A stretch of DNA of 64,000 nucleotides from Idiomarina loihiensis (GCF_024584785.1 NZ_CP074112.1:2046001-2110000); one strand, 5' to 3'. Shown: positions 17,328-28,177, counted from the stretch's first letter. Notes: generated from the letters alone by a model not told the origin. A program made the numbers and translations.

Positions 17328-18713
17328 CTAATTTTGGTAGGGCGTCAGTAGCGCCGCTAATTCTGCTTCATTGTAATGGGTTTTATGAACTTTTAAATAC
17401 ACCGTTTGCTCAGCACTAACAATACGTACTTCTTCAACCCCGGTGGCATGCGCTAACTGCTCGGCTAATTGCTGTGCTTGCGCTGCGTTCAGCTGACGAA
17501 TAGGTAAGCTGACGTTCTGCTGTTGCGGAGGGGGCTGCATCCCGAAGCTACTGGCGAACCAGAATACTAACAGCACTGCGGTAAAAATCCCAATCCCGAA
17601 CAGGCCCCATTGTTGATAAACATAACCGCCGGCAGCACCGCCAATAAAGGCTCCTAAAAACTGCGCAGTAGAGTAGATACCACTGGCGCTGCCCTTGCTA
17701 CCCGCGGGGGCAAAACGGGTTAGCGAAGAAGGCAATGATGCTTCTAAAAAGTTAAAGCCGGTAAAAAATAGCACAACGGCTACAACTAAATACGTCCAAT
17801 GCGGTGGTACCCAGACGATAACAGCTACAGCTAACAGCAGCAGCACAATCGCGACTCTGAAATAAACGGGTTGTTTACGTTTGCGCTCAGCGATGATCAG
17901 CATTGGAATCATCAAGGCAAACGAGGCCAATAAGGTGGGCAAATACAGCCACGCGTGTTGCTCGGTAGCCAAACCACCAGCCACGAACTGTAGCGGAACC
18001 ACCACAAAAAACGCGGTTAACACACAATGTAAAACAAACACGCCAAAGTTTAACCGAGCCAGTTGCGGATGCTTGAACAGGCTTCCTAACTCGCTGCCAA
18101 CCGGAATAAGATCACCTTTTGCGGTTTTCTGGGTCACTGACGGCACAGCTATTAATAGCACCACAATTCCAAACAGCGCAGATACGGCGGTGAACACGAA
18201 CAACCCTTGTAAGCCGATATATTCGCCAAGTAAGGGGCCGAGCACCAGCGCCAGGGCAAAGGACAAACCAATAAACATGCCGATAGTGGCCATTACTTTC
18301 GGGCGCTGTGAGTCGCGGGTAATATCAGCTGCTAATGCTAAAATGGCTGCAGCAATAGCTCCGGTGCCCTGCAACGCACGGCCTATCACCACACCAGTCA
18401 GGGTATCGGCCATCGCCGCCACCACACTACCTAGCGCAAACAACAGCAAACCACCAACAATCACTGGGCGGCGACCGATACGATCGGACAACATCCCCAT
18501 CGGAATTTGTAACAAAGCCTGAGTAAGGCCATAGGCGCCTATCGCTAAACCTATCAGCAAGGGCGTATAGTCGGGATACTGCTGACCATAAATAGCGATC
18601 ACCGGCATGATCAAAAACAGCCCTAACATCCGTAATCCAAAGACGGTAGCTAAAGCCCCAGAGGCGCGGCGTTCGGTGGGGGTCAATCGATTGTCATTGT
18701 GCTGATGTGCCAT
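17328..18713 (-). CDS. yajR: MFS transporter, YajR-like with C-terminal YAM domain
   Basis: 461 aa with about twelve membrane helices. MFS motif A reads [10 protein letters not shown] after helix 2, and [12 protein letters not shown] fits the helix 4-5 region. After the last helix comes a cytoplasmic domain of about 65 residues (from about 395) resembling the ferredoxin-like YAM domain of E. coli YajR. The ATG at 18713 is preferred over upstream in-frame starts because the protein then begins [18 protein letters not shown], with a normal short cytoplasmic tail. The substrate is unknown; the family is usually called a drug/proton antiporter. Confidence 0.85.
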   Translation of the reverse strand: MAHQHNDNRLTPTERRASGALATVFGLRMLGLFLIMPVIAIYGQQYPDYTPLLIGLAIGAYGLTQALLQIPMGMLSDRIGRRPVIVGGLLLFALGSVVAAMADTLTGVVIGRALQGTGAIAAAILALAADITRDSQRPKVMATIGMFIGLSFALALVLGPLLGEYIGLQGLFVFTAVSALFGIVVLLIAVPSVTQKTAKGDLIPVGSELGSLFKHPQLARLNFGVFVLHCVLTAFFVVVPLQFVAGGLATEQHAWLYLPTLLASFALMIPMLIIAERKRKQPVYFRVAIVLLLLAVAVIVWVPPHWTYLVVAVVLFFTGFNFLEASLPSSLTRFAPAGSKGSASGIYSTAQFLGAFIGGAAGGYVYQQWGLFGIGIFTAVLLVFWFASSFGMQPPPQQQNVSLPIRQLNAAQAQQLAEQLAHATGVEEVRIVSAEQTVYLKVHKTHYNEAELAALLTPYQN

Positions 18714-18749
18714 GCTTATCTCATTGCTGCAGGAAAAAATCGCTCGCCA

Positions 18750-18780
18750 TTGTACCAGAAGGTGGTGCATGTGCGATAAT
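18750..18780 (+). promoter_or_regulatory. Possible uvrA promoter
   Basis: TGC-GATAAT (extended -10, hexamer 18775-18780) with TTGTAC at 18750-18755, spacing 19. It is 41 nt before the uvrA ATG. I found no LexA-type CTG-N10-CAG box between yajR and uvrA. Confidence 0.45.
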
Positions 18781-18821
18781 GCTCGTTTCATTTATAACCG
18801 CTACGGAGTGGTAGATTCACC

Positions 18822-21665
18822 ATGGATAAAATTGAGATCCGCGGAGCCCGCACCCACAACTTAAAAAACATCAACGTTACCATACCTCGCGACAAGCTGG
18901 TGGTAATCACCGGGTTGTCTGGGTCGGGTAAGTCTTCGTTAGCATTCGATACCCTCTATGCCGAGGGCCAGCGGCGCTATGTCGAGTCGTTGTCGGCTTA
19001 CGCTAGACAGTTTTTGTCGCTGATGGAAAAGCCCGATGTGGATAGCATCGAAGGCCTTAGCCCTGCTATTTCGATTGAGCAGAAATCGACTTCGCACAAC
19101 CCACGCTCAACTGTGGGCACTATCACCGAAATTTACGACTACCTGCGACTGATGTACGCACGGGTTGGCGAGCCGCGCTGTCCGACTCATGATGTACCGC
19201 TAGCTGCACAAACTATCTCGCAAATGGTGGACCAAGTATTGGCGCTACCTGAAGGCGAGAAGCTGATGATTTTGGCGCCTATTATTCAAGATCGTAAAGG
19301 TGAGCACACCAAGGTGTTGGATAATCTAGCGGCGCAAGGCTTTATTCGCGCACGTATTGATGGCGAGTTATGTGATTTGAGCGACCCGCCGAAATTAGAG
19401 CTGCAAAAAAAGCACACCATTGAAGTGGTTGTCGATCGTATTAAAGTACGCGAAGGCTTAGAGCTGCGTTTAGCTGAGTCGTTTGAGACGGCACTTGAAC
19501 TCAGTGGCGGTACCGCCATTGTGGCACCGATGGACGCTGACTCTAAGCTAGACAGCATGATTTTTTCAGCTAACTTTGCCTGCCCACATTGTGGCTATAG
19601 CATGCAGGAACTCGAGCCGCGGCTATTCTCGTTTAATAACCCGGCCGGCGCTTGTGGCGTTTGCGATGGCTTAGGCATTGAACAGTTTTTCGACCCCAAA
19701 AAAGTGGTTGGCAACCCGGAATTAAGCCTCAGTGGCGGTGCCATTCGCGGCTGGGACAAGCGCAACTTCTATTACTATCAGATGCTCCAGTCGTTGGCTC
19801 GACACTATAAGTTCGATTTGAACAAGCCGTTCAATAGCCTCAGCGAAGCGCATCAGCAAGCGGTATTGTTTGGTAGCGGTAAAACCGAGATTGAATTTAC
19901 TTACATGAATGACCGCGGCGACCGAGTTGCTCGCACTCACCCGTTTGAGGGCATCATTCCCAACATGCAGCGCCGCTATCGCGAAACGGATTCGACGGCG
20001 GTGCGCGAAGATTTATCTAAGTACCTGGCCTCACAGCCATGTAAAAGCTGTCACGGCACCCGGCTGCGCCTAGAAGCTCGGCATGTGTATGTGAATAACA
20101 CCACGCTACCTGAAGTGGTTGAACGCTCAATTGGCGGCGCTCTCGAATTTTTCGAGGGGTTACAATTAGAGGGGCAGAAGGCCCAAATCGCAGAAAAAAT
20201 TCTTAAGGAAATTAACGACCGCTTAGGCTTTTTGGTGAACGTGGGGCTTAATTACTTGAGCCTATCGCGCAGTGCTGAAACTCTATCTGGCGGCGAAGCC
20301 CAGCGCATTCGCCTTGCCTCACAAATTGGTGCCGGCTTGGTTGGGGTGATGTATGTCCTCGATGAGCCATCGATTGGTCTCCACCAACGTGACAACGAGC
20401 GGCTACTGCGTACCCTGACCCACTTACGTGATTTGGGTAATACGGTCATTGTGGTTGAGCACGACGAAGACGCCATTCGTGCTGCAGATCACGTGATTGA
20501 TATCGGCCCTGGTGCTGGCGTGCATGGGGGCCAAGTGATTGCTCAGGGGCATTACGAAGAGATTGTCGCCAACGAGAATTCATTAACTGGCGACTACCTG
20601 TCTGGGCGTAAAGCGATTGAAGTACCAGCACAACGGCATCAGCCCGGTGAACTTTGGTTAGAGCTCAAAGGTGCCACCGGTAACAACTTGAAAAACGTTG
20701 ACGTGCAACTGCCCCTAGGTCTGATGACTTGCGTTACTGGAGTTTCTGGCTCAGGTAAATCAACGCTAATCAATGACACCTTGTTTAGAATTGCTCACCG
20801 CGACTTGAATAAGGCCACAGCAAATGAACCTGCGCCTTATGCCAGCATTGATGGGATGCAGTATTTAGATAAAGTGGTGGATATTGATCAAAGTCCGATT
20901 GGCCGTACACCACGTTCTAATCCAGCAACCTACACCGGTATTTTTACACCCATTCGGGAATTGTTTGCCGGTGTTGAAGAGTCACGTTCGCGCGGCTATA
21001 AAGTGGGTCGCTTTAGTTTTAACGTGCGTGGCGGCCGCTGCGAAGCTTGCCAAGGCGACGGCGTGATTAAGGTAGAAATGCATTTCTTACCTGATGTTTA
21101 TGTACCGTGCGATATCTGCAAAGGCAAACGCTACAATCGCGAAACGCTTGAGATTAAGTACAAAGGTAAGAGTATTCACGAAGTTCTCGACATGACCGTA
21201 GAAGATGCGCGTGACTTCTTTGCTCCGATCCCGGCCATAGCCCGCAAGCTTCAAACTTTAGTTGATGTAGGCTTGTCATACATTCGCTTGGGGCAATCAG
21301 CAACCACGCTCTCGGGTGGTGAAGCGCAACGGGTAAAATTAGCCCGGGAATTATCCAAACGCGATACCGGCAAAACCTTGTATATTTTGGATGAGCCAAC
21401 CACCGGCTTGCACTTCCACGATATTCAGCAACTGTTGACAGTACTGCACCGCTTGCGAGATCATGGCAATACCATTGTTATTATTGAGCATAACCTGGAC
21501 GTGATTAAAACAGCCGACTGGATTATCGACTTAGGGCCCGAGGGTGGCTCAGGCGGCGGTGAGATATTAACCGCCGGTAGCCCCGAGGAGATTGTTAAAT
21601 GTGAGCGCTCACATACTGCGCGCTTCTTAAAACCACTGATATCGAGCAATGCCAATAAGGCTTAA
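18822..21665 (+). CDS. uvrA: Excinuclease ABC subunit A
   Basis: DNA damage recognition ATPase of nucleotide excision repair, 947 aa, the usual length. There are two ABC modules. Walker A is [10 protein letters not shown] near residue 31 and [10 protein letters not shown] near 640. ABC signatures are [12 protein letters not shown] and [12 protein letters not shown]. Zinc-finger cysteines are seen in CPHCGY/CGVCDG and in [16 protein letters not shown]. Walker B motifs are [11 protein letters not shown] and [11 protein letters not shown]. It is followed after 21 nt by glsA on the same strand. Confidence 0.98.
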   Translation: MDKIEIRGARTHNLKNINVTIPRDKLVVITGLSGSGKSSLAFDTLYAEGQRRYVESLSAYARQFLSLMEKPDVDSIEGLSPAISIEQKSTSHNPRSTVGTITEIYDYLRLMYARVGEPRCPTHDVPLAAQTISQMVDQVLALPEGEKLMILAPIIQDRKGEHTKVLDNLAAQGFIRARIDGELCDLSDPPKLELQKKHTIEVVVDRIKVREGLELRLAESFETALELSGGTAIVAPMDADSKLDSMIFSANFACPHCGYSMQELEPRLFSFNNPAGACGVCDGLGIEQFFDPKKVVGNPELSLSGGAIRGWDKRNFYYYQMLQSLARHYKFDLNKPFNSLSEAHQQAVLFGSGKTEIEFTYMNDRGDRVARTHPFEGIIPNMQRRYRETDSTAVREDLSKYLASQPCKSCHGTRLRLEARHVYVNNTTLPEVVERSIGGALEFFEGLQLEGQKAQIAEKILKEINDRLGFLVNVGLNYLSLSRSAETLSGGEAQRIRLASQIGAGLVGVMYVLDEPSIGLHQRDNERLLRTLTHLRDLGNTVIVVEHDEDAIRAADHVIDIGPGAGVHGGQVIAQGHYEEIVANENSLTGDYLSGRKAIEVPAQRHQPGELWLELKGATGNNLKNVDVQLPLGLMTCVTGVSGSGKSTLINDTLFRIAHRDLNKATANEPAPYASIDGMQYLDKVVDIDQSPIGRTPRSNPATYTGIFTPIRELFAGVEESRSRGYKVGRFSFNVRGGRCEACQGDGVIKVEMHFLPDVYVPCDICKGKRYNRETLEIKYKGKSIHEVLDMTVEDARDFFAPIPAIARKLQTLVDVGLSYIRLGQSATTLSGGEAQRVKLARELSKRDTGKTLYILDEPTTGLHFHDIQQLLTVLHRLRDHGNTIVIIEHNLDVIKTADWIIDLGPEGGSGGGEILTAGSPEEIVKCERSHTARFLKPLISSNANKA

Positions 21666-21686
21666 TAGGAATCATTAGTTCAACCC

Positions 21687-22643
21687 ATGACACACGATGT
21701 AATCAGTGGCGGGCAACCAATACATGCCCCTGACAACCTCAAACCACTGCTAGAGGATATTCTGCAGCAGGCCATGTCTGTGAATGACGGTAAAGTCGCC
21801 GATTACATTCCTGCCTTGGCAGAGGTTAAAGCTGATTACTGCGCGCTGACGGTTGCCACGCTTGATGGCAACGTCACCTCGGTCGGCGATACCAATAAAC
21901 CGTTTTCCATTCAGTCTATTTCTAAAATTTATGGGCTGATGTTGGCGATGGAACGTCTTGGCGACCCATTATGGGAACGCGTGCAGATGGAGCCCTCAGG
22001 TCAGCCTTTTAATTCAATTGTTCAGCTTGAATGGGAAAAAGGCATTCCGCGCAACCCCATGATCAACGCGGGCGCGATTTTAGTCAGCGATGTGTTAGTT
22101 AGCCATTACTCAGCCAGTAAATCGGCATTACTGAGCATGGTTCGGGGTTTGTGCGGCAGTGAAGCGGTGTGCGTCGATTCTCGCGTTCATGAGTCCGAAC
22201 GTGAACATGGCGCTCGCAACGCTGCACTTGCATACTTGATGAAGAGTTTTAGCAATATCGAGTCAGACGTTGAAGAAGTACTCGACCATTACTTCTGGCA
22301 ATGCGCACTCACTATGAATACCGAACAACTCGCCAGCAGCTTGGCGTTCTTAGCCAACCGCGGTCAATGCCCACGCAGCGGCAAGCAAATCACCTCACAT
22401 CGTGATGCGCAGCGTATTAATGCACTAATGAGTACCAGTGGCATGTATGATCAGTCGGGGCAATTTGCCTTTACTGTGGGCTTGCCGGCAAAAAGTGGCG
22501 TGGGTGGCGGAATTATCGCCATTGTTCCAGACTACGGTGTCATTAGTGCTTGGAGCCCACCGCTAAACAGCTTCGGAAACTCTGCGCGCGGCATGTTTAT
22601 GGTTCGCGAATTGGCAAACCGCCTTGGTCTTAGCGTTTACTAA
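21687..22643 (+). CDS. glsA: Glutaminase
   Basis: Serine-dependent glutaminase (β-lactamase-like fold) that converts glutamine to glutamate and ammonia, 318 aa. The nucleophile lies in the SxxK motif FSIQSISKIYG (about 72-82). MINAGAI, LAFLANRG and the late GVGGGI motif fit the family. It starts 21 nt after uvrA and may be read from the uvrA transcript; no separate promoter is evident. Confidence 0.95.
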   Translation: MTHDVISGGQPIHAPDNLKPLLEDILQQAMSVNDGKVADYIPALAEVKADYCALTVATLDGNVTSVGDTNKPFSIQSISKIYGLMLAMERLGDPLWERVQMEPSGQPFNSIVQLEWEKGIPRNPMINAGAILVSDVLVSHYSASKSALLSMVRGLCGSEAVCVDSRVHESEREHGARNAALAYLMKSFSNIESDVEEVLDHYFWQCALTMNTEQLASSLAFLANRGQCPRSGKQITSHRDAQRINALMSTSGMYDQSGQFAFTVGLPAKSGVGGGIIAIVPDYGVISAWSPPLNSFGNSARGMFMVRELANRLGLSVY

Positions 22644-22786
22644 AGCCGATGCTTGGACAATATTTGCTGTAAGTGCTGGGTGTTCTCGGTGGTGAAATAC
22701 GGTGGGTATTCGTAAGCGGCTATGCGGACTTCTTTCGGTGCGCTATTAGCGCTAGCAATGGCGATATTAGCTATTGGATATTAGAA
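22640..22786 (-). pseudogene. Remnant of a periplasmic amino-acid-type binding protein
   Basis: On the minus strand, an open frame without a start codon reads about 45 codons ending at a TAG (22640-22642) that overlaps the glsA stop. It begins like the end of a signal peptide (NIAIASANSA) followed by PKEVRIAAYEYPPYFTTEN, the usual first strand of family 3 extracellular solute-binding proteins. The 5' end is cut off at the border of the tuf-IS repeat unit and the rest of the protein is missing. The family call rests on this short segment alone. Confidence 0.45.
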
Positions 22787-22788
22787 AG

Positions 22789-22815
22789 GCGTAGCGTACG
22801 AATAACGAACAACGC
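22789..22815. repeat. Half copy of the TTCGT/ACGAA dyad repeat
   Basis: GCGTAGCGTACGAATAACGA and the following bases are identical to the right arm of the dyad repeat at 41381-41481. The left arm is missing here. It marks one border of the long tuf-IS direct repeat. Confidence 0.75.
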
Positions 22816-22833
22816 TTTTAAATGAAAAAAGGG

Positions 22834-22843
22834 AGCCGAAGCT
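22834..22843. repeat. Target-site duplication, left side of IS copy 1
   Basis: AGCCGAAGCT, repeated at 24277-24286. It is the apex (CGAA loop plus 3 bp on each side) of the original tufA terminator hairpin. Confidence 0.85.
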
Positions 22844-22847
22844 TAAT

Positions 22848-22880
22848 GCCAGTCAGTTAAGAGCTGACTGGCATTTTTTT
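22848..22880 (+). terminator. Inward-facing terminator at the left end of IS copy 1
   Basis: GCCAGTCAG-TTAAGAG-CTGACTGGC followed by A and seven T on the plus strand. It overlaps the left inverted repeat and the end of the transposase gene. It should stop outside transcription from running antisense into the element. Confidence 0.75.
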
Positions 22881-24178
22881 CTCGCATATTTCTGAGGTTT
22901 TGAACGAACTTCTCGTGGGTAAACCCGCTCGGTTCGCCTTATTGGCAAAACGTAATGCTCTGCAATTTCTTGAAGATGTTCGAGAGTTTTCGGGATATTC
23001 CCCGCTGAATTAAGTGAAGCCGTGTATAGCCAGTTAATAATAGCTGTAGCACACGAGGTAAAACTCAGTTGATTTGGATATATCCCTTTAATTTTGCTCG
23101 CCATTTTCACCATCTGATAGCGAATAATATTGTACGCTAAGAGTATTCCCCATAGCTCTTGACGTATCATTTCTGGTCGCTTGCTCCGTAGCGTGTAGTG
23201 ATTTTGAAGTAAAACTTGTTTCATTTCTCGATAGCCGAGTTCGATTTCCCAACGTTGCTCATAAAGCTCAACAATATCTTCGCTTGGATAACGCAATGGA
23301 TCGACCATCGACGTTAATATGGTGCGCTCTTTACCATCAATAGTCCGTGTTAACATTCGAGCTTGCATGGTCTCAGGTAAATTCGGATATTTTTTGCGTG
23401 ATTGTGGCGTGGTTGTCAGCTCAATGAGCTTTTGGTGACGGCCTATTTTCCTGAGCACTTTATATTGAGTTCCTTTTCTCATTGGAATAAGCCAGTGACG
23501 TTCAACACCGGTATTTTGCCACTTGTGAAGGAGTCCTAACGAGTAAAAACCTCGGTCGAATAGGGTCAATGAATGGTTAGCTGTCGATTCGATAAGTCCT
23601 TCTGCAAGCACCATCTCATTTGTTGAAGCACAATCAAATTGGCTTCCCGTTAGAAGATGGCTCGTTAATTCCATTTGGCAGACCATGCGCACTTGAGGAT
23701 ATTGCTCACCAAATTGATTTGAACTCTTTTTGAACGCTTGCTGATTCTCATTGGAGTCAGGGGTTCGCCAAACAACACCATCGACGCCAAGCAATCGTAA
23801 GCCATGCCATGTTGGATGCTCGGCTTGTTCATTCCAAATCGCTTGCGTATGTTCAAATACCGATTGTACGGCATGTTCACCAAGGCGTTGTCGTGCTTGA
23901 GGAATAGCGCTTGGAGCTACAAGTGCCCGTCGACCAGGCAGCATAATATTCATTTGTCCAACGATGTCCCACACGCTGGTGTTGCGATATAAGGCCATGC
24001 CTATAATACTCCACAACACCATATCCAAGGGTAAACGTCTTTTCCTGACCGTGCCGACACCGGCCTTATCAAACGCCTCATCAATTAAATCAGGATCAAG
24101 AATGTCGGATAATTTACCCAGTTCTTCAGAGTTTGGAGCATATCCATTGGCTATTGCGAGTGCTGTGGTGAGTTGCAT
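22853..24178 (-). CDS. IS4-family transposase, copy 1
   Basis: 441 aa DDE transposase, intact. Catalytic residues are visible as D133 (LLGVDGVVW), D208 (TLFDRGFY) and E313. The E313 lies inside the IS4 signature Y306-R309-E313-K320 ([15 protein letters not shown]), which matches Y(2)R(3)E(6)K exactly. The ATG directly follows a hairpin plus T run, and GGA inside the hairpin is the only ribosome-site candidate, so translation from outside transcripts is probably poor. It differs from copy 2 at roughly 20 residues, for example EEL/EDI near 19 and FDC/FGC near 182. Confidence 0.95.
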   Translation of the reverse strand: MQLTTALAIANGYAPNSEELGKLSDILDPDLIDEAFDKAGVGTVRKRRLPLDMVLWSIIGMALYRNTSVWDIVGQMNIMLPGRRALVAPSAIPQARQRLGEHAVQSVFEHTQAIWNEQAEHPTWHGLRLLGVDGVVWRTPDSNENQQAFKKSSNQFGEQYPQVRMVCQMELTSHLLTGSQFDCASTNEMVLAEGLIESTANHSLTLFDRGFYSLGLLHKWQNTGVERHWLIPMRKGTQYKVLRKIGRHQKLIELTTTPQSRKKYPNLPETMQARMLTRTIDGKERTILTSMVDPLRYPSEDIVELYEQRWEIELGYREMKQVLLQNHYTLRSKRPEMIRQELWGILLAYNIIRYQMVKMASKIKGIYPNQLSFTSCATAIINWLYTASLNSAGNIPKTLEHLQEIAEHYVLPIRRTERVYPREVRSKPQKYARKKCQSALN

Positions 24179-24215
24179 AAAAAAATCCGTAGCTAGAATT
24201 AACTAACTACGGATT
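24179..24215 (-). terminator. Inward-facing hairpin/terminator before transposase copy 1
   Basis: On the minus strand the arms AATCCGTAG and CTACGGATT enclose the loop and are followed by a T7 run that touches the transposase ATG. Transcripts entering from tufA would end here, or the start would be buried in the stem. Confidence 0.75.
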
Positions 24216-24276
24216 CTGATCCATTGGGAGGATCGGTCAACCGATCGCTAAAATATTTCTTAACTGATCGGCATTA

Positions 24277-24286
24277 AGCCGAAGCT
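24277..24286. repeat. Target-site duplication, right side of IS copy 1
   Basis: AGCCGAAGCT followed by CCC and a T run, the other half of the tufA terminator. Confidence 0.85.
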
Positions 24287-24309
24287 CCCTTTTTCTTTAA
24301 CCGCTGCAA

Positions 24310-25494
24310 TTAAGCTACGATTTTAGATACTACGCCTGCACCTACAGTTCGGCCACCTTCACGGATTGCGAAGCGTAAACCTTCGTCCATCGCGATTGGG
24401 TGAATCAACTCTACTACGAACTTCAAGTTGTCGCCTGGCATAACCATCTCTACGCCTTCTGGTAACTGTACTGAACCAGTTACGTCAGTTGTACGGAAGT
24501 AGAACTGTGGACGATAGCCTTTGAAGAATGGAGTGTGACGTCCGCCTTCTTCTTTGGTCAATACGTATACTTCTGCTTCGAACTGAGTGTGTGGCTTGAT
24601 TGAACCTGGCTTCGCTAATACTTGACCACGTTGAATCTCATCACGCTTAGTTCCACGCAACAACGCACCAATGTTCTCACCTGCACGACCTTCGTCTAGC
24701 AACTTACGGAACATCTCTACACCAGTTACGATAGTCTTCGTAGTATCTTTGATACCTACGATTTCTACTTCGTCACCAGTACGCACGATTCCACGCTCTA
24801 CACGACCAGTTACTACAGTACCACGGCCTGAGATTGAGAATACGTCTTCGATTGGCATGATGAACGGCTTATCGATATCACGCTCTGGCTCTGGGATGTA
24901 TGAATCCAAAGCTTCTGCCAATTCGATGATTTTCGCTTCCCACTTCTCTTCGCCTTCCAACGCTTTCAACGCTGAACCTTGAATTACTGGCAAGTCGTCA
25001 CCTGGGAAATCGTACTCAGATAGAAGTTCACGTACTTCCATCTCTACCAATTCCAACAACTCTTCGTCATCTACCATGTCACATTTGTTCATGAATACGA
25101 TGATGAATGGTACGCCTACCTGACGTGACAACAAGATGTGCTCACGAGTCTGTGGCATCGGGCCGTCAGTCGCTGCTACTACCAAGATTGCGCCGTCCAT
25201 CTGCGCAGCACCAGTGATCATGTTTTTAACATAGTCAGCGTGTCCTGGGCAGTCTACGTGGGCGTAGTGACGTGATGGAGTGTCATACTCTACGTGTGAA
25301 GTTGCGATGGTGATACCACGCGCTTTTTCTTCCGGTGCGTTATCGATTTGATCGAATGCACGTGCTGAACCACCGTAAGTTTTTGCCAATACTGTGGTAA
25401 TTGCAGCAGTCAGAGTAGTTTTACCGTGGTCAACGTGGCCGATTGTACCTACGTTAACGTGCGGTTTGGAACGTTCAAATTTTTCTTTTGCCAT
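24310..25494 (-). CDS. tufA: Elongation factor Tu, copy at the fusA locus
   Basis: GTPase that brings aminoacyl-tRNA to the ribosome, 394 aa. G1 is GHVDHGKT (19-26), G3 DCPGHADY (81-88) and G4 NKCD (136-139); domains 2 and 3 are complete. It is the last gene of rpsL-rpsG-fusA-tufA. The encoded protein is the same as that of the copy at 42978-44162. Its terminator is split by an IS element just downstream, so transcript ends probably differ from the ancestral state. Confidence 0.98.
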   Translation of the reverse strand: MAKEKFERSKPHVNVGTIGHVDHGKTTLTAAITTVLAKTYGGSARAFDQIDNAPEEKARGITIATSHVEYDTPSRHYAHVDCPGHADYVKNMITGAAQMDGAILVVAATDGPMPQTREHILLSRQVGVPFIIVFMNKCDMVDDEELLELVEMEVRELLSEYDFPGDDLPVIQGSALKALEGEEKWEAKIIELAEALDSYIPEPERDIDKPFIMPIEDVFSISGRGTVVTGRVERGIVRTGDEVEIVGIKDTTKTIVTGVEMFRKLLDEGRAGENIGALLRGTKRDEIQRGQVLAKPGSIKPHTQFEAEVYVLTKEEGGRHTPFFKGYRPQFYFRTTDVTGSVQLPEGVEMVMPGDNLKFVVELIHPIAMDEGLRFAIREGGRTVGAGVVSKIVA

Positions 25495-25555
25495 GACTTT
25501 TCCTTAACTTAAGTTAAAAGCCCGGTCCTTGGTAGAGAACCGGACCAGACTCTAC

Positions 25556-27679
25556 TTAATCTTTAGTTTGACGAGCAGCAATAACCTGCTCAGCAATGTT
25601 GTTTGGTGCTTCAGCGTACTTCAAGAATTCCATTGCATAAGATGCACGGCCCTGAGTCTGCGAGCGCAGGTCAGTAGCGTAACCGAACATTTCTGATAAT
25701 GGAACTTGTGCACGAACTTCTTTCAAACCACCAGCGCCATCTTCCATACCTTCGATGATGCCGCGACGACGGTTCAAGTCACCTACTACGTCACCCATGA
25801 AGTCTTCAGGGGTAACAACTTCAACTTTCATCATTGGCTCTAACAGAGCTGGACGCGCTTGTAATGCACCTTTTTTGAAGGCCATGCTACCAGCAATTTT
25901 AAATGCCATTTCTGATGAGTCAACGTCGTGGTATGAACCATCATACAGAGTTGCTTTAACGCCTAGAACTGGGTAGCCAGCAAGTACACCATTTTGCATC
26001 TGCTCTTGGATACCTTTATCTACCGCAGGGATGTATTCCTTAGGAACCACACCACCAACAACTTCGTTCACGAACTGATAGTTCGGAGCTTCATCATCGT
26101 TTGCGTCAAACTCCATTGGCTCGATACGTAACCAAACGTGACCGAACTGACCGCGACCACCTGATTGACGTACGAACTTACCTTCAACTTCCACTTTCTG
26201 ACGGATAGTTTCACGGTAAGCAACCTGAGGTTTACCTACGTTACATTCAACTTTGAACTCACGCTTCATACGGTCAACGATGATGTCTAGGTGAAGCTCA
26301 CCCATACCAGAGATGATGGTTTGACCCGTCTCTTCATCAGTTTTAACGCGGAACGATGGATCTTCAGCAGCCAATTTACCTAAAGCGATACCCATTTTTT
26401 CTTGGTCAGCTTTGGTTTTTGGCTCTACTGCAACAGAGATTACTGGCTCTGGGAATTCCATACGCTCAAGCGTAATGATGTGGTTAGGATCACACAAGGT
26501 GTCACCAGTAGTCACATCTTTCAAACCGATAGCTGCAGCAATGTCGCCCGCCAAGATCTCTTTGATCTCTTTACGGTCGTTTGCGTGCATCTGTACCATA
26601 CGGCCGATACGCTCACGCTTGCTCTTCACAGGGTTGTACACGGTATCGCCCTGAGCTAGAACACCCGAGTAAACGCGCAAGAAGGTCAAAGTACCCACGA
26701 ATGGGTCAGTCGCGATTTTAAACGCCAATGCTGAGAACGGCTCGTCGTCAGATGACTTACGCACGCCTTCAGATTCGTCGTCTAAGATACCGCGAATTGC
26801 TTTAACTTCAGTTGGTGAAGGTAAGTATTCAATAACAGCGTCAAGCATCGCTTGAACACCTTTGTTTTTGAACGCAGAACCACACAAGCAAAGAATAATT
26901 TCGTTGTTCAGGGTACGTTGACGTAAACCAGCTTTGATTTCAGCTTCAGTCAACTCACCGCCTTCAAGATACTTATTCATCAACTCTTCGTTGGCTTCAG
27001 CAGCAGCTTCAATCAACTCGTTGTGCATTTCTTCAGCTTGCTCAAGCAATTCAGCTGGAATCTCTTCATAAGTGAAGGTCATGCCTTGGTCGGCTTCATT
27101 CCAGTTGATAGCTTTCATTTTCACTAAGTCAACAACACCTTTGAAGTTTTCTTCAGTGCCGATGTTTAAGTGAATTGGCACCGGAGTAGCTGCCAAGCGA
27201 GTTTTGATTTGACCAACAACACGCAAGAAATCTGCACCAGTACGGTCCATCTTGTTCACGAACACCATACGAGGTACTTCGTATTTGTTCGCTTGACGCC
27301 ATACTGTTTCAGTTTGCGGCTGTACGCCTGATGATCCACACAAAACAACCACAGCACCGTCAAGTACACGCAGTGAACGTTCTACTTCGATAGTGAAGTC
27401 TACGTGTCCTGGAGTATCGATAACGTTGATACGGTGTTCAGGGAACTGCTGGTCCATACCTTTCCAGAATGCAGTAACAGCAGCTGAGGTGATAGTAATA
27501 CCACGCTCTTGCTCTTGCTCCATCCAGTCGGTAGTCGCGGCACCGTCATGAACCTCACCTAATTTGTGAGACAGACCAGTGTAGAACAACACCCGCTCAG
27601 TGGTGGTTGTTTTACCAGCGTCTACGTGAGCACAGATACCGATGTTACGGTACCGCTCAATCGATGTTTGTCGAGCCAT
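25556..27679 (-). CDS. fusA: Elongation factor G
   Basis: Translocase GTPase, 707 aa. G1 reads [10 protein letters not shown] (17-26), G3 DTPGHVDF (about 90) and G4 NKMD (about 144). Domains II-V are present, with [10 protein letters not shown] in domain III and a C-terminal domain of normal length. It sits between rpsG and tufA as in the str operon, with a 27-nt gap to rpsG. Confidence 0.98.
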   Translation of the reverse strand: MARQTSIERYRNIGICAHVDAGKTTTTERVLFYTGLSHKLGEVHDGAATTDWMEQEQERGITITSAAVTAFWKGMDQQFPEHRINVIDTPGHVDFTIEVERSLRVLDGAVVVLCGSSGVQPQTETVWRQANKYEVPRMVFVNKMDRTGADFLRVVGQIKTRLAATPVPIHLNIGTEENFKGVVDLVKMKAINWNEADQGMTFTYEEIPAELLEQAEEMHNELIEAAAEANEELMNKYLEGGELTEAEIKAGLRQRTLNNEIILCLCGSAFKNKGVQAMLDAVIEYLPSPTEVKAIRGILDDESEGVRKSSDDEPFSALAFKIATDPFVGTLTFLRVYSGVLAQGDTVYNPVKSKRERIGRMVQMHANDRKEIKEILAGDIAAAIGLKDVTTGDTLCDPNHIITLERMEFPEPVISVAVEPKTKADQEKMGIALGKLAAEDPSFRVKTDEETGQTIISGMGELHLDIIVDRMKREFKVECNVGKPQVAYRETIRQKVEVEGKFVRQSGGRGQFGHVWLRIEPMEFDANDDEAPNYQFVNEVVGGVVPKEYIPAVDKGIQEQMQNGVLAGYPVLGVKATLYDGSYHDVDSSEMAFKIAGSMAFKKGALQARPALLEPMMKVEVVTPEDFMGDVVGDLNRRRGIIEGMEDGAGGLKEVRAQVPLSEMFGYATDLRSQTQGRASYAMEFLKYAEAPNNIAEQVIAARQTKD

Positions 27680-27706
27680 AAATTCCTCTTTGGGTTGCTT
27701 GTGTTA

Positions 27707-28177
27707 TTACCAGCGGTAATGAGCAAACGCTTTGTTCGCTTCGGCCATGCGGTGAACGTCTTCACGTTTCTTCACTGCAGAGCCTTTGTTTTCTGATGCA
27801 TCTAACATTTCACCTGCTAGACGCTGAGCCATGGATTTTTCACCCCGAGTACGCGCAGCATCAACTAACCAACGCATAGCCAGTGCATTGCGGCGAACAG
27901 GACGTACTTCGATTGGTACCTGATAGGTAGAACCACCTACACGGCGAGATTTAACCTCTACCGTAGGACGTACGTTGTCCAGCGCAGTTTCAAAAATTTC
28001 TAAGTGGTCTTTACCTGACTTAGTAGCCAGGATGTCTAACGCACCGTAAATAATCTTTTCAGCGACAGATTTTTTGCCGTCAACCATGACGACATTGATA
28101 AATTTAGCCAACAACTCTGATCCGAACTTAGGGTCCGGAAGGATTTTACGTTGACCAATGACGCGTCTTCTTGGCAT
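27707..28177 (-). CDS. rpsG: Ribosomal protein S7
   Basis: 156 aa primary 16S rRNA-binding protein of the small subunit, starting [16 protein letters not shown], with the conserved [16 protein letters not shown] core. Second gene of the str operon. Confidence 0.98.
   Translation of the reverse strand: MPRRRVIGQRKILPDPKFGSELLAKFINVVMVDGKKSVAEKIIYGALDILATKSGKDHLEIFETALDNVRPTVEVKSRRVGGSTYQVPIEVRPVRRNALAMRWLVDAARTRGEKSMAQRLAGEMLDASENKGSAVKKREDVHRMAEANKAFAHYRW

Larger units (their letters stand above)
22844..24276 (-). mobile_element. IS4-family insertion sequence, copy 1 (in the tufA terminator)
   Basis: 1433 bp with terminal inverted repeats TAATGCCAGTCAGTTAA (left) and TAATGCCGATCAGTTAA (right, read inward), two mismatches in 17. 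It is flanked by the 10-bp duplication AGCCGAAGCT. It holds one intact transposase gene in the same orientation as tufA. Outside the duplications the flanks are GGG and CCC with A and T runs, so removing the element restores the terminator GGGAGC-TTCG-GCTCCC. Both ends carry inward-facing hairpins with T runs. Confidence 0.92.
22789..25497. repeat. 2.7-kb direct repeat, copy at tufA
   Basis: This unit contains half of the dyad repeat, the split tuf terminator, the IS4-family element and tufA up to its start codon. It matches 41456-44165 in the same orientation, with a constant offset of 18668 over the genes. Only a handful of differences are visible in tuf (for example near 24344, 24737, 24796 and 25160), and many more in the IS interior. 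Identity ends right after the tuf ATG. Confidence 0.9.

Noticed and set aside
18714..18821. LexA/SOS box shared by yajR and uvrA
   Set aside because: No CTG-N10-CAG pattern could be found in the region on reading both strands.
22831..24289. Longer IS borders beginning at the GGGAGC arms
   Set aside because: GGGAGC and GCTCCC are the two halves of the host terminator hairpin. The true ends are the TAATGCC repeats inside the target duplications.
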